Notes: generated by a model not told the origin, from the letters alone. 64,000 nucleotides of DNA from Duganella sp. sic0402 (GCF_019219065.1 NZ_JAHUWK010000001.1:496001-560000); one strand, 5' to 3'; positions 1 through 8,053 are shown, counted from the stretch's first letter. A program made the numbers and translations.

Positions 1-548
1 TCTTCCGGCGCCATGTATTCCACATCGGTTTCCAGCGCCATGGTGGCTTTCAGCGTCAGCTGCACTTCCAGGAATTGCGCCAGCGCCAGGCTGTGGGTAT
101 GCAGCTCCAGGCCATCGACCGTGCCGGCATAGCGCTCGCCGGCGCGGTCGATGGCTTGCAGCGCGTAGTCTTTCAGGGCGCGCGGATCGCGGCACTGGCG
201 CACCTCGTCATTGTCGGCCAGGTCCATCATCCAGGCCGAGAAATCCTCGAAGCTCAGCACCGCGACGCGCTCCACCAGCGCCGCCGGGACGCCGATCTCC
301 AGCAGGCGGCGGCGCAGCACGTCGCGCGCTTCAGGTGTGAAGGTCAGCGCCAGGATCTGTTCCGGCGCCAGTTTGCGCGCCAGTGCCTCGCCGATGCGCA
401 AGGCCAGCGTGGTGGTCTTGGCGGCGCCGGCGTTGGCGTCGACCAGCACCACCTTGTTTTGCGCCAGTTGGATGGCGCGCTGCTCGGTGGTCGGGATCAG
501 GCCTTGCGGGGTGAAGCGGGGTGTGTTGGTGAAATTCGGCTGGTTCAT
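1..548 (-). CDS. UvrD-like DNA helicase, N-terminal part (cut by window edge)
   Basis: This is the first 182 codons of a superfamily 1 helicase; the rest lies beyond base 1. The reading frame starts at the ATG at 548-546 and shows a Walker A-like element, DANAGAAKTTT, near residue 38, followed by LALTFTPEARDVLRRRL, the usual motif Ia region of UvrD/PcrA/Rep proteins. The Walker A loop has Ala where the family normally has the Gly before Lys, which is unusual. The family unwinds DNA using ATP during repair or replication restart. It starts 3 bases after the stop of the LacI-type regulator on the same strand, so the two are probably co-transcribed, although a TATAAT box 7 bases before the ATG could give a separate leaderless transcript. 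The exact subfamily cannot be decided from this fragment. Confidence 0.75.
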   Translation of the reverse strand, partial: MNQPNFTNTPRFTPQGLIPTTEQRAIQLAQNKVVLVDANAGAAKTTTLALRIGEALARKLAPEQILALTFTPEARDVLRRRLLEIGVPAALVERVAVLSFEDFSAWMMDLADNDEVRQCRDPRALKDYALQAIDRAGERYAGTVDGLELHTHSLALAQFLEVQLTLKATMALETDVEYMAPE

Positions 549-551
549 CCG

Positions 552-1679
552 CTACATTATAGCGACCGGCAGCCGCAAGCCGGTAGCGGCCAGGCCAGGC
601 GTCGGCGTGCCGGCTGGAGTCAGGCGCGCGGTGGCGCCTTCGATGAACTGCGCGTTGAACACGCGTTTCTCGGTTTCCGTGTCGTGCTGGGCTATGCGGG
701 CGCACAGCAGTTCCGCTGCCGCCGCCGCCATTTTCGGCATCGGCTGGCGCAGCGTGGTCAGGTTGTAGCTGATCCAGTTGGATGGCTCGACTGCATCAAA
801 ACCGGCCACCGAGAGCTGGCCTGGCACGTCCAGCCCCAGTTCGTGGCGGGCGCAATCGAGGCAGCCGATGGCCATCACGTCGCTGCCGCAGATGATGGCG
901 TCCGGTACGCTGCCCAGTTGGGCGATGATGGCTTTCAAACCAATCGCGCCGCTGCGGTAATCGTATTCGCCAGGCACCACCACCGGCGTTGGCAGCCCCA
1001 GTTCGGCGATGCGCTCAACTGCGCCGTAGCGCCGTTCGCTGGCGACACTGGAATCCATATTGCCGCCGATGATGCCGAACTGGCGATGGCCGGCGGCGGC
1101 GAGGCGCGAGGCCAGCATGCGGCCGGCCTCCTTGTGGTCGCAGGTGACGATGTTGACCGAGTGGTCGCGCATGGTGCGGTTGAACAGCACCAGCGGCATG
1201 CGGCGGCGCTCGAATTCGGCGATATGTTCGTCGGACAGGCGGGCGGCGGCGATCACGCCATCCACCTGGAATTGCCAGACATCGGCCAGCACGCGGTCGA
1301 CATCGGCCTCGCGTTGCAGCGTGAACAGCAGCAAGCGCTTGCCGCGCGCGGTGAATTGCTGGCTGACTTCGGCCAGCAGCTCGGGATAATAGAGATTGGC
1401 CTGGTTGGTGATAATCAGCGCCACCATATTCGAGCGGCGCGTGATCAGGCTGCGGGCTGCGGCGTTGGGGATGTAGTCGAGCAGGGCGGCCGCCTTCATC
1501 ACCAGCGCATAGGTGGATTTGGAGACGCTGGCGCCCGGCTTGAAACAGCGCGACACTGCGGATTGCGATACCCCTGCCACCTGCGCCACGTCATACGAGG
1601 TTACTCGGCGATTCTCACTGGCGATCACCGCTCTCAGCTCGGTCGCGCAATGCTCAACTGTCAGCTTGGATTTGCTCAT
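552..1679 (-). CDS. LacI/GalR-family transcriptional regulator
   Basis: The 375-residue protein has an N-terminal helix-turn-helix at about residues 24-45 (TSYDVAQVAGVSQSAVSRCF), followed by the hinge region with IPNAAARSL and then a periplasmic-binding-protein-like effector domain beginning with NMVALIITNQANLYYPELL. This is the standard LacI-family layout, where a sugar or similar ligand alters DNA binding. The N-terminus is about 20 residues longer than usual. The gene lies 3 bases upstream of a UvrD-like helicase on the same strand and is divergent from the YegD-like gene at 1868. No sugar transport or catabolic gene is nearby in the window, so the ligand and target genes cannot be named. 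Confidence 0.9.
   Translation of the reverse strand: MSKSKLTVEHCATELRAVIASENRRVTSYDVAQVAGVSQSAVSRCFKPGASVSKSTYALVMKAAALLDYIPNAAARSLITRRSNMVALIITNQANLYYPELLAEVSQQFTARGKRLLLFTLQREADVDRVLADVWQFQVDGVIAAARLSDEHIAEFERRRMPLVLFNRTMRDHSVNIVTCDHKEAGRMLASRLAAAGHRQFGIIGGNMDSSVASERRYGAVERIAELGLPTPVVVPGEYDYRSGAIGLKAIIAQLGSVPDAIICGSDVMAIGCLDCARHELGLDVPGQLSVAGFDAVEPSNWISYNLTTLRQPMPKMAAAAAELLCARIAQHDTETEKRVFNAQFIEGATARLTPAGTPTPGLAATGLRLPVAIM
556..561 (-). promoter_or_regulatory. Possible -10 box for a leaderless helicase transcript
   Basis: A perfect TATAAT is read on the minus strand, overlapping the end of the LacI-type gene, and is separated by exactly 7 bases (GTAGCGG) from the helicase ATG. That spacing would place the transcription start at or next to the start codon. 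No convincing -35 element is visible 16-18 bases upstream and no Shine-Dalgarno precedes the ATG, so this is tentative. Confidence 0.3.
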
Positions 1680-1806
1680 CGTCTGGAACGCAGGCCCATT
1701 GGTTTTTATATTAGTAAAACGAGCATAAATAAAAAATTACCGGATGGCAATAAATATCGTATTTCTGCAAAGAAATATCGCCACGGATGTGGCGCAGTTG
1801 CAATGT

Positions 1807-1836
1807 TTGCCGTAGCAGCGCTTTTTCTGATAAAAT
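1807..1836 (+). promoter_or_regulatory. Sigma-70-like promoter for the yegD-exonuclease pair
   Basis: TTGCCG at 1807-1812 and TAAAAT at 1831-1836 are separated by 18 bases and lie about 32 bases before the YegD-like start codon. The match is reasonable but not perfect, and the region is AT-rich by this genome's standards. Confidence 0.45.
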
Positions 1837-1867
1837 CCCGCCCCTTTACCTGAACGGAAGGGGCAAG

Positions 1868-3118
1868 ATGTCCATCGCTTGCGGCGTCGATTTCGGCACG
1901 TCCAATTCCACCGTCGGCTGGGTGCGTCCCGGCCAGCCGGTGATGCTGGGACTGGAGGATGGCAAAACGACCTTGCCGTCCGTCGTCTTCTTTAATGCGG
2001 ATGACGACCAGGTCACTTATGGCCGCGCCGCGCTGGCCGAGTACCTGGCTGGCTACGAGGGGCGCCTGATGCGGTCGATGAAAAGCCTGCTCGGCACCAG
2101 CCTGATCGACGGCCAGACCGAGGTCGGCGGCCGCGCGCTGCCGTTCCGCATGCTGCTGGCCCAGTTCATCGGCGAACTGAAACAGCGCGCCGAGCGCTCC
2201 GCCGGCCGTGAGTTCACCTCGGCCGTGTTCGGCCGCCCGGTCCATTTCATCGACGACAGCAAGGAAAACGACCAGCTGGCCGAAGACACGCTGGCTGAAG
2301 TGGCGCGCTCGGTCGGCTTCAAGGATATTTCCTTCCAGTTCGAACCGATCGCTGCCGCGTTCGACTACGAGTCGCAAATCGACCGCGAGGAACTGGTGCT
2401 GATCGCCGACATCGGCGGCGGCACGTCCGACTTTTCGCTGGTCCGCCTGTCGCCTGAGCGTGCCAAGAAGAGCGAGCGCCGCGACGACATTCTGGCCAAC
2501 GGCGGCGTGCACATCGGCGGCACGGACTTCGATAAATACCTGAGCCTGTCCTCGGTGATGCCGCTGCTGGGCTACGGCAGCCGCCTGCGCAACAACAGCG
2601 AAGTGCCGTCCAGCTATTTCTTCAACCTGGCCACCTGGCACACCATCAACCAGGTCTACACCAAGAAAATGTGGACCCAGCTGTCCGACCTGCTGCGCGA
2701 TTCGGCCGAGCAGGAAAAGCTGGGCCGCCTGCAACGCCTGATCGACGAGCGCGCCGGCCACTGGCTGGCGATGAAATCGGAAGAAGGCAAGATTGCCCTG
2801 TCCGGCGCCGAGCAAGTGCAGCTGGATCTGGATCGCCTGGCGCCGCCGGTGGTGCTGGAATTGAATCGCGCGCAGTTTGACGGCGCCATCGATCATCTGG
2901 TCGGCTCGGTGGAAAACACGGTGCTGGAGCTGTTGCGCGACGCCGGCGTCACGCCGCAGCAGGTGGATACGGTATTCTTCACCGGCGGTTCCAGCGGCGT
3001 GCGCAAGCTGCGCGAGCGCATCGGCGCGCTGGTGCCGTCTGCGCGCAAGGTCGAGGGCGACCTGTTCGGCAGCATCGGTGCCGGCCTGGCGCTGGACGCG
3101 GTGCGCAAGTTCGGATAA
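1868..3118 (+). CDS. yegD: YegD-like Hsp70-family protein
   Basis: The 416-residue product has the Hsp70/actin ATPase fold. The first phosphate loop is VDFGTSNSTVGW at the N-terminus, the second is IADIGGGTSDFSLV near residue 180, and the adenosine motif is FFTGGSSGVRKLRERI near residue 380. The C-terminal substrate-binding domain of DnaK is missing, as in the E. coli YegD group. I start it at the ATG at 1868 because the phosphate loop must lie near the N-terminus; the longer upstream frame adds unrelated residues. The exonuclease-like gene follows after 3 bases, so the two form a tight operon. The function of this family is poorly known; a chaperone-like ATPase role is inferred from the fold. 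Confidence 0.88.
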   Translation: MSIACGVDFGTSNSTVGWVRPGQPVMLGLEDGKTTLPSVVFFNADDDQVTYGRAALAEYLAGYEGRLMRSMKSLLGTSLIDGQTEVGGRALPFRMLLAQFIGELKQRAERSAGREFTSAVFGRPVHFIDDSKENDQLAEDTLAEVARSVGFKDISFQFEPIAAAFDYESQIDREELVLIADIGGGTSDFSLVRLSPERAKKSERRDDILANGGVHIGGTDFDKYLSLSSVMPLLGYGSRLRNNSEVPSSYFFNLATWHTINQVYTKKMWTQLSDLLRDSAEQEKLGRLQRLIDERAGHWLAMKSEEGKIALSGAEQVQLDLDRLAPPVVLELNRAQFDGAIDHLVGSVENTVLELLRDAGVTPQQVDTVFFTGGSSGVRKLRERIGALVPSARKVEGDLFGSIGAGLALDAVRKFG

Positions 3119-3121
3119 GCC

Positions 3122-3745
3122 ATGCTCGACCAACCTATCGTCATGCTGGACTTTGAAACCACCGGGCTGACGCCGGTGCAGGGCGATCGCATCACCGAGG
3201 TGGCGGCGCTGCGCATCGTGGGCGGCCAGGTGGTCGAGCGTTATGTGTCGCTGGTGAATTGCGGCGTGCGCATTCCATCGTTTATTACCGGCCTGACCGG
3301 CATCACGCAATCGATGGTGGACCATGCGCCGCCGGCGGAGCAGGTGGTGCCGGAACTGCTGGACTTCATCGGCAGCGATCCGCTGTCCGCGCACAATGCC
3401 AGCTTTGACGAGAAGTTCCTGCGTGCCGAAGCCGCCAGGCTCGATCTGACGCCGCGCCATGCCGCGCTGGTGTGTTCGCTGAAACTGTCGCGCCGCGTGT
3501 TTCCGCAGCTGGGCAGCTACAAGCTGGGCCAGCTGTCGGGTTCTCTGGGAATCAAGTTCCTCGGCACGGCTCACCGGGCCGAGGCGGATGCCGAGGTCGC
3601 CGCGCAGCTGCTGATCCATATCGGCCAGCATCTGCGGTCGCGTTATGGCATCGGTCAGGTCGATACCGAGCTGCTGGTGTCGGTCAACAAACTGGCTGCC
3701 GCCAAAGTTCCCCAATTCCTGAAAAAACGCGGCCAACCCGTTTGA
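3122..3745 (+). CDS. DnaQ-like 3'-5' exonuclease (DEDDh type)
   Basis: The 207-residue protein contains the three exonuclease motifs of the DnaQ/epsilon family: ExoI DFETTG at residues 10-15, ExoII SAHNASFDEKFL near residue 90, and ExoIII HRAEADAEV near residue 145 with the His five residues before the Asp. All four acidic metal ligands and the His are present, so it should be active on DNA or RNA 3' ends. It lacks the extra C-terminal polymerase-binding region of true DnaQ and is closer to stand-alone exonucleases of the ExoX/DnaQ-like class. It is 3 bases downstream of the YegD-like gene and is probably translationally coupled to it. Confidence 0.85.
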   Translation: MLDQPIVMLDFETTGLTPVQGDRITEVAALRIVGGQVVERYVSLVNCGVRIPSFITGLTGITQSMVDHAPPAEQVVPELLDFIGSDPLSAHNASFDEKFLRAEAARLDLTPRHAALVCSLKLSRRVFPQLGSYKLGQLSGSLGIKFLGTAHRAEADAEVAAQLLIHIGQHLRSRYGIGQVDTELLVSVNKLAAAKVPQFLKKRGQPV

Positions 3746-3820
3746 CCGCCATCAAACCCTGACCGGGGACGCGTTTTACACTTCTATCAACAGTCTTGTC
3801 ATGTTGCTCAGGAGTGTATC

Positions 3821-5200
3821 GTGAAAAAAAAATGTTCGGCCCGGCACGGCTATGATGTTTTCCAATGGTTTCTGGCGGCGGCCGAGCGCGGTGACGCCTA
3901 TGCCCAGTTCAATCTGGCGCGTCTCTATAAAAACGGTGAAGGCGTGGTGCGCGACGATGCGCAGGCTTTTCGCTGGATGAGCCGGGCGGCCCTGCAAGGA
4001 CTCGCCTATGCCCAGAATCAACTGGGCGCCATGTACTACTACGGGCGGGGCGTCGACAACGACGACGGGCGTGCGGCTTACTGGTTCCGCTGCGCGGCGC
4101 GTCAGGGCGAGGCTTCCGGCCAGCAGAATCTCGGCCTCATGTACCGCAAGGGACGCGGCGTCGCGCAAAGCGACGATCTGGCGCTGGCGTGGATCTGCCG
4201 CGCGGCCAAACAGGAACTGGCCAGCGCGCAAACGCTGCTGGGCGAAGCCTATGCCAGCGGTCACGGCGCGCCGCGTAATTATCCGATGGCGTTGGCGTGG
4301 CTGCGCAAGGCCGCGCTGCAAAATGATCCCAACGCCCAACTGCATCTGGGACTGATGTACAAGCATGGGCGCGGCGTGCAGCGCAACGAGGCACAGGCGG
4401 TGTCGTGGTTCCGGCAGGCTGCGGCGCACGAAAATATCGTCGCGCAGCGCCTGCTTGGCGTGGCGTATGCCGAGGGCCTGGGCGTGACTCCCGATCCTCA
4501 ACGCGCGTTTGCCTGGTTGCTGCGCGCGGCCGAACAGGAAGACAGCGACGCGCAATTCAATCTTGGCGTGATGCTGGCGCAAGGCCGTGGCGTGGCGCGG
4601 GATGATGATCTGGCCTTTACCTGGTATCGCCGCGCGGCCGAAGCAGGGCATGCGCTGGCGCAGTACAACCTCGGCGGCATGTATGCGCGCGGGCGCGGCG
4701 TCGCCCATGACGACCGGCAGGCGCTGGCCTGGTATCGGCTGGCGGCGGAGCAGGGCACGCCGCACGCGCAATTCAATGTGGCCGTCATGTATGCCAACGG
4801 CTATGGCGTCAGCAGGGATAACCTGCTGGCCGCCGCCTGGTATCGCAGCGCGGCCGAGCAGGGCGACGCCAGCGCGCAAAACAATCTGGGCGTGATGTAC
4901 GCCAACGGGCTGGGCGTCGCCCATGACGACGTGCAGGCGGTCGACTGGTACTGCCGCGCCGCAGAGCAGGATCATGCGCTGGCGCAGTTCAATCTGGGCG
5001 GCATGTATGGCAGCGGACGCGGCGTTGCTCGCGATCCGGCCTTGTCCTTCATGTGGCTGACGCTGGCGGCGCAGGCTGGCGATGTCGCCGCCATCAGCAA
5101 CCGCCGCAAGATGCGGCTGGCGATGACGCCGCAAGCCATCGCCGCCGCGCAGGAGCTGGTGCTGCGCTGGCGCGATGCGCATCCATGTGATGTGCGATAG
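3821..5200 (+). CDS. Sel1-repeat protein with 11 tandem repeats
   Basis: The 459-residue protein is almost entirely Sel1-like repeats of exactly 36 residues, starting near residue 14. Each repeat has the pattern W-x3-AA-x-(Q/A)-G-x2-AQ-x-NLG-x-MY-x2-GRGV-x-(R/H)-DD-x2-A. I count eleven full repeats plus a degenerate capping repeat before the C-terminal helix. Sel1 repeats form an alpha-solenoid that binds partner proteins. There is no signal peptide, although many Sel1 proteins are exported. The start is a GTG preceded by AGGAG at about 8 bases, the only good ribosome-binding site here. No partner is obvious, as the gene stands alone on its strand between two unrelated units. Confidence 0.9.
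   Translation: MKKKCSARHGYDVFQWFLAAAERGDAYAQFNLARLYKNGEGVVRDDAQAFRWMSRAALQGLAYAQNQLGAMYYYGRGVDNDDGRAAYWFRCAARQGEASGQQNLGLMYRKGRGVAQSDDLALAWICRAAKQELASAQTLLGEAYASGHGAPRNYPMALAWLRKAALQNDPNAQLHLGLMYKHGRGVQRNEAQAVSWFRQAAAHENIVAQRLLGVAYAEGLGVTPDPQRAFAWLLRAAEQEDSDAQFNLGVMLAQGRGVARDDDLAFTWYRRAAEAGHALAQYNLGGMYARGRGVAHDDRQALAWYRLAAEQGTPHAQFNVAVMYANGYGVSRDNLLAAAWYRSAAEQGDASAQNNLGVMYANGLGVAHDDVQAVDWYCRAAEQDHALAQFNLGGMYGSGRGVARDPALSFMWLTLAAQAGDVAAISNRRKMRLAMTPQAIAAAQELVLRWRDAHPCDVR
3860..5047 (+). repeat. Eleven tandem 108-base coding repeats (Sel1 units)
   Basis: The coding sequence is built from eleven consecutive units of exactly 108 bases with no insertions between them, each giving one 36-residue Sel1 unit. 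The later units (7-11) resemble one another more than the first ones do, for example GGMY and AEQG recur, which suggests recent local duplication or gene conversion. Confidence 0.8.
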
Positions 5201-5279
5201 CGCGCCAATTCCCGCAATGTTGATATTTGTTGGCAACATGCTATCCTTGCGCGGAATCTTTACTTGCAGCTGAAATTTT

Positions 5280-6032
5280 ATGACAGCCAGAATGTTGATT
5301 TGCCTTTTATGTTTTGCGTCATCTTCGTGCTTCAGCGGTGAAATCGAGGACGCATTAAATCGTGCCGGACTCGTCGAAACTCCCATACCCACTGGCGAGG
5401 CCTGGCTCGCGGCCAACCATCACCTGGTCGACTATGTCATAGCAAACGACGCCGGCAAGCTCGCCATCAAGGAACTGAAGATGCTGAGGCAGCCACAGGA
5501 AATCAAGCTCAGGTTCAATGGCAAGACGCTGATTGGCGAGAACAAAGGTGAATGGGGCGGTAGCCTTTCTGTCGTCAGTCAGGATGGAACGAAACAGATA
5601 CTCATCCCTGAGAATATCGTCCAGCTCATCCAGGAAGAAGACGAGCTGTTCGTATTCACCGGCCTGGCACATCTGTTCTCCGCGCACGGCGCGATCTATA
5701 AAGTCGTGCGTGATAAAGAGGATGTCAAAGCCGAAAAATTGACGCTGCTGCCTGGCGCGCCGCAGGTGGTGATTGCAGAGAGAAACGATAGGGGCTACTT
5801 TGGATTTCTTATCGTTACCAACGACGGCCTGGTCAGATTTACTCCGAAATATCTGGATCTGAAGGTGCTTGCGATTGACCAGTTCTGGAGTGGCCTATAT
5901 CCGACCAGCGCTCAGCTGGTGGATAATCAACTGATGATTGGGATGCGGTCTGGCGTTGCAGTGGTCAGCACGGCCGCTGGTATCCCGATCCGGGTCAAAC
6001 AAATTCAGTACTTCTCACGCAACGCGCAATAG
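5280..6032 (+). CDS. Exported hypothetical protein
   Basis: The 250-residue product begins with a short hydrophobic signal-like segment (MLICLLCFASSSCFSGE) and then a soluble domain rich in beta-strand-like segments such as KEDVKAEKLTLLPGAPQVVIAE and YFGFLIVTNDGLVRFTP. These alternating strands could be a partial beta-propeller, but I do not recognise the family. The Cys near residue 17 does not sit in a proper lipobox, so export by signal peptidase I is more likely. The base composition is less GC-biased than the flanking housekeeping genes. The gene marks the start of an accessory stretch of orphan genes that runs to about 8.3 kb. Function unknown. Confidence 0.6.
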   Translation: MTARMLICLLCFASSSCFSGEIEDALNRAGLVETPIPTGEAWLAANHHLVDYVIANDAGKLAIKELKMLRQPQEIKLRFNGKTLIGENKGEWGGSLSVVSQDGTKQILIPENIVQLIQEEDELFVFTGLAHLFSAHGAIYKVVRDKEDVKAEKLTLLPGAPQVVIAERNDRGYFGFLIVTNDGLVRFTPKYLDLKVLAIDQFWSGLYPTSAQLVDNQLMIGMRSGVAVVSTAAGIPIRVKQIQYFSRNAQ

Positions 6033-6102
6033 CGAGGCCAGTGCATGGGTTCTGCAGCGCTGCGCTGCGTGGTGTTATCTCTTACGTGATAAGGACTGAT
6101 AA

Positions 6103-6559
6103 ATGTCGAGAGGTGAACGCGTAAAGAACATCGCAGACGGATTGTGTGGCTCGTTCGCCAGCCGTAACAATGACGTGGGCGGGTATTGGACAATCGGAAA
6201 GCTATGTTTGCTGGCTGAGCAGCATAATCAGAAAGCGGCGTCGCTTGATTTATTGGCCATTTCGCTACAGCCGCCATCGTCTGAGTTCGCACTGGTACTG
6301 GCTTGCTGTCGCCGCCTTCTCGAAAAACTCGCCCGCGTCTCCGGGCATCCGGTTTGAAGAACTCACCACCGCATGCATAACGGTTGATTTCTCACCTCCA
6401 CCTTGGCCCAGAATCAGCTACTACAAGCAGAAGTGGGGAGCGCAGTTCCTTGTGACTGTCATCATTAGTGCAGACGGCAGGCGCGACGGCATCATGCGCC
6501 ACGGTGGTTATTGCCGGCCGCACCATCCCGATAGCGAGCGCCGCCGGCACGGCTGCTGA
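6103..6559 (+). pseudogene. Hypothetical gene broken by a one-base insertion
   Basis: The frame opens at the ATG at 6103 behind AAGGA and reads MSRGERVKNIADGLCGSF and on to LARVSG, then hits a stop at 6355-6357. Removing one G from the GGG run at 6343-6345 joins it without a break to the next frame, IRFEELTTACITVDFSPPPWP..., which runs to a stop at 6557-6559. The repaired protein would have 151 residues and reads as one coherent soluble protein. Either the gene has decayed or the assembly has a homopolymer error. I do not recognise the family. It sits in an accessory region, which fits a decayed or phase-varying gene. Confidence 0.6.
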
Positions 6560-6723
6560 AGAACCGGCGATGCCCGGTGATTTGCCCCGACGTCAAGATC
6601 TGAGAAATCTCTTGGACTTCTCGCGTAGTGACAAATAGTGAATTTTGCGGTGAGGCTAGATGATATTCTAGGCATTGTGGCAGATTCGGCCACAACCGGA
6701 CATACGAATTTGAAAGGCTGGCA

Positions 6724-6960
6724 ATGCACTTCGCTACGATGTTAAGTATTGCAGGTTGGACTGTTGCGATGGCTAGCAGTGCTTGGCAAAAGCAATGGCT
6801 GCTGTCGTTAATTTTCGTTTTTTCGCTAAGCTACACAATTTTCGATAAGGTATTTCCGAACCTTCTGCCAGAACATGTGGTTACTGGTTTATCCGTAATC
6901 TCTCTGGGGTTGGCGATGATTTTTTGCTGGCAGACTTTTTCTCGCAAAAGAGTCATTTAG
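6724..6960 (+). CDS. Small multi-pass membrane protein, unknown
   Basis: The 78-residue product is mostly hydrophobic, with two or three likely membrane segments: about residues 5-20, 24-40 (WLLSLIFVFSLSYTIF) and 52-70 (TGLSVISLGLAMIFCW), and a short basic tail SRKRVI. The ATG follows GAAAGG at 9 bases. The gene lies in DNA clearly richer in A+T than the rest of the window and next to other small membrane ORFs. No known family is recognised. Small membrane proteins in such clusters are often immunity proteins or inhibitors, but nothing in the sequence proves this. Confidence 0.5.
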   Translation: MHFATMLSIAGWTVAMASSAWQKQWLLSLIFVFSLSYTIFDKVFPNLLPEHVVTGLSVISLGLAMIFCWQTFSRKRVI

Positions 6961-7000
6961 CGGGCAGGAGCAGGGATTGACAACTGCGAAAAGGATGAAA

Positions 7001-7133
7001 ATGAGCGGTAATTTAGAAGGTTCACCCGTTTGCGGAATTTTTAATAATTTTACTCGGCGCGGTTGTCTATATACTAAATTTGCATCGATTGTCGATGCTT
7101 GTACTCCGTACTCCTCTATTTAGCGAGCGATGA
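7001..7133 (+). pseudogene. Tiny membrane-protein gene, apparently frameshifted
   Basis: An ATG at 7001 with AAGGA 5 bases upstream opens MSGNLEGSP. Removing one C from the CCC at 7025-7027 joins it to a strongly hydrophobic segment, FLIILLGAVVYIL, followed by NLHRLSMLVLRTPLFSER and a stop at 7131-7133, giving 43 residues with one membrane helix. Without this repair the ATG frame gives a 40-residue product with no clear character. The stop lies 3 bases before the next ATG (7137), which is normal spacing for a gene in an operon. This is an inference from reading-frame quality only. Confidence 0.4.
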
Positions 7134-7136
7134 AAA

Positions 7137-7589
7137 ATGACTGTAGAGAAGACGACTGCTGAGTTATTACAGGAACGGGAAGGTTATCCTTTCGGGAAGC
7201 CTCGTCCATATTCGCCGAATCATAAGAACATCTTGGCGGAAGGGCTGGCTGGCCCTCAAATTGAAGACATGCCTTTGTTTTCCAGGAAGGGAAAATTTAT
7301 ACTCATCTTTCTAGCTATATTACTTGGATTGTATTGCGTACTTGGACTGGCGATAGACGATTTGTTTATACCAGTGAAGCGTTCTCCGGGCGTACACTAT
7401 CGCGGCATCGCAGCATGGCTAAATTTCGGAATGATTTTAAGTTTTTCTGGCTGTTTAATCACCATGGCCATTTCCAAATATGAAGTTGCGCAACGGCGGG
7501 TGAGTCATAAGACTTTATTAAAGGTTTTGTGTGTTAGCCTAATGTGTTTCATGCTCGCTGGCATAGTTATGGGCCCGATAGGTCTATGA
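7137..7589 (+). CDS. Three-pass membrane protein, unknown
   Basis: The 150-residue protein has a cytosolic-looking polar N-terminus of about 55 residues and then three hydrophobic segments, near residues 58-76 (FILIFLAILLGLYCVLGLAI), 95-115 and 128-147. The sequence between the first two segments contains DDLFIPVKRSPGVHYRG, likely outside the membrane. It follows closely on the apparently broken 43-codon gene and precedes another three-pass protein, so the three could form one unit. The DNA is AT-rich compared with the genome average, suggesting acquisition by transfer. No family recognised. Confidence 0.55.
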   Translation: MTVEKTTAELLQEREGYPFGKPRPYSPNHKNILAEGLAGPQIEDMPLFSRKGKFILIFLAILLGLYCVLGLAIDDLFIPVKRSPGVHYRGIAAWLNFGMILSFSGCLITMAISKYEVAQRRVSHKTLLKVLCVSLMCFMLAGIVMGPIGL

Positions 7590-7658
7590 CTGGAATCCGG
7601 AGTTTTGGGGCAAGGGGGGATTTACTATGCATAATTATTTAAAAATAGGCTGAAAAAA

Positions 7659-8003
7659 ATGCCCAATGTTTTGGCAATTGTATTTTGGTGGTTCTATATA
7701 ATTATTTGTCCGGTTTGTACGATTGCAGTATTGATCTTTTCAGTGAGCTTTAGCAAGGGTAGATATATCAATATTTGCCGCGCTCTTGGTTGTATTTTTT
7801 TATTGGTTTTAGTCTTTGGGACTGCAACTACATCGGTCGGGCCAATGTCATGGTGGTTCGCAGATATGGTGAGCAGTAGAAATGATATCAATTATTACGT
7901 CTGGCAATATGCCGTTGCCTGCATTATTATTCAAGCGTGTGTAATACCTGCTAAGTTATTGCTTTTGAAAATATCGCGCCGAAATGTGGGTTCAAGCGGT
8001 TGA
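7659..8003 (+). CDS. Three-pass membrane protein, unknown
   Basis: The 114-residue product is hydrophobic with likely membrane segments at about residues 5-29, 42-60 and 83-104, separated by short polar loops (SKGRYIN and VSSRNDINYY) and ending in a basic tail. The GC content is low for this genome. It follows the similar three-pass protein at 7137 by 69 bases. No recognised motif. Could be an immunity-type or regulatory membrane protein; this is speculation from size and context. Confidence 0.5.
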   Translation: MPNVLAIVFWWFYIIICPVCTIAVLIFSVSFSKGRYINICRALGCIFLLVLVFGTATTSVGPMSWWFADMVSSRNDINYYVWQYAVACIIIQACVIPAKLLLLKISRRNVGSSG

Positions 8004-8053
8004 ATCGCCGCACAGGGACGGTATTTGACGAATTGACATCACGAGAAAATCTT

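Noticed and set aside
1706..3736. 676-codon open frame antisense to the YegD-like and exonuclease genes
   Set aside because: Both plus-strand genes have intact motifs; the antisense product is Gln/Arg-rich nonsense.
3860..5047. Regular spacing that might suggest a CRISPR-like array
   Set aside because: The units are 108-base coding repeats in one open frame, not short repeats with unique spacers.
7635..7661. Short ATG frame of 8 codons (MHNYLKIG) before the 114-residue membrane gene
   Set aside because: Could be a leader peptide, but there is no sign of an attenuator and the frame is too short to support.
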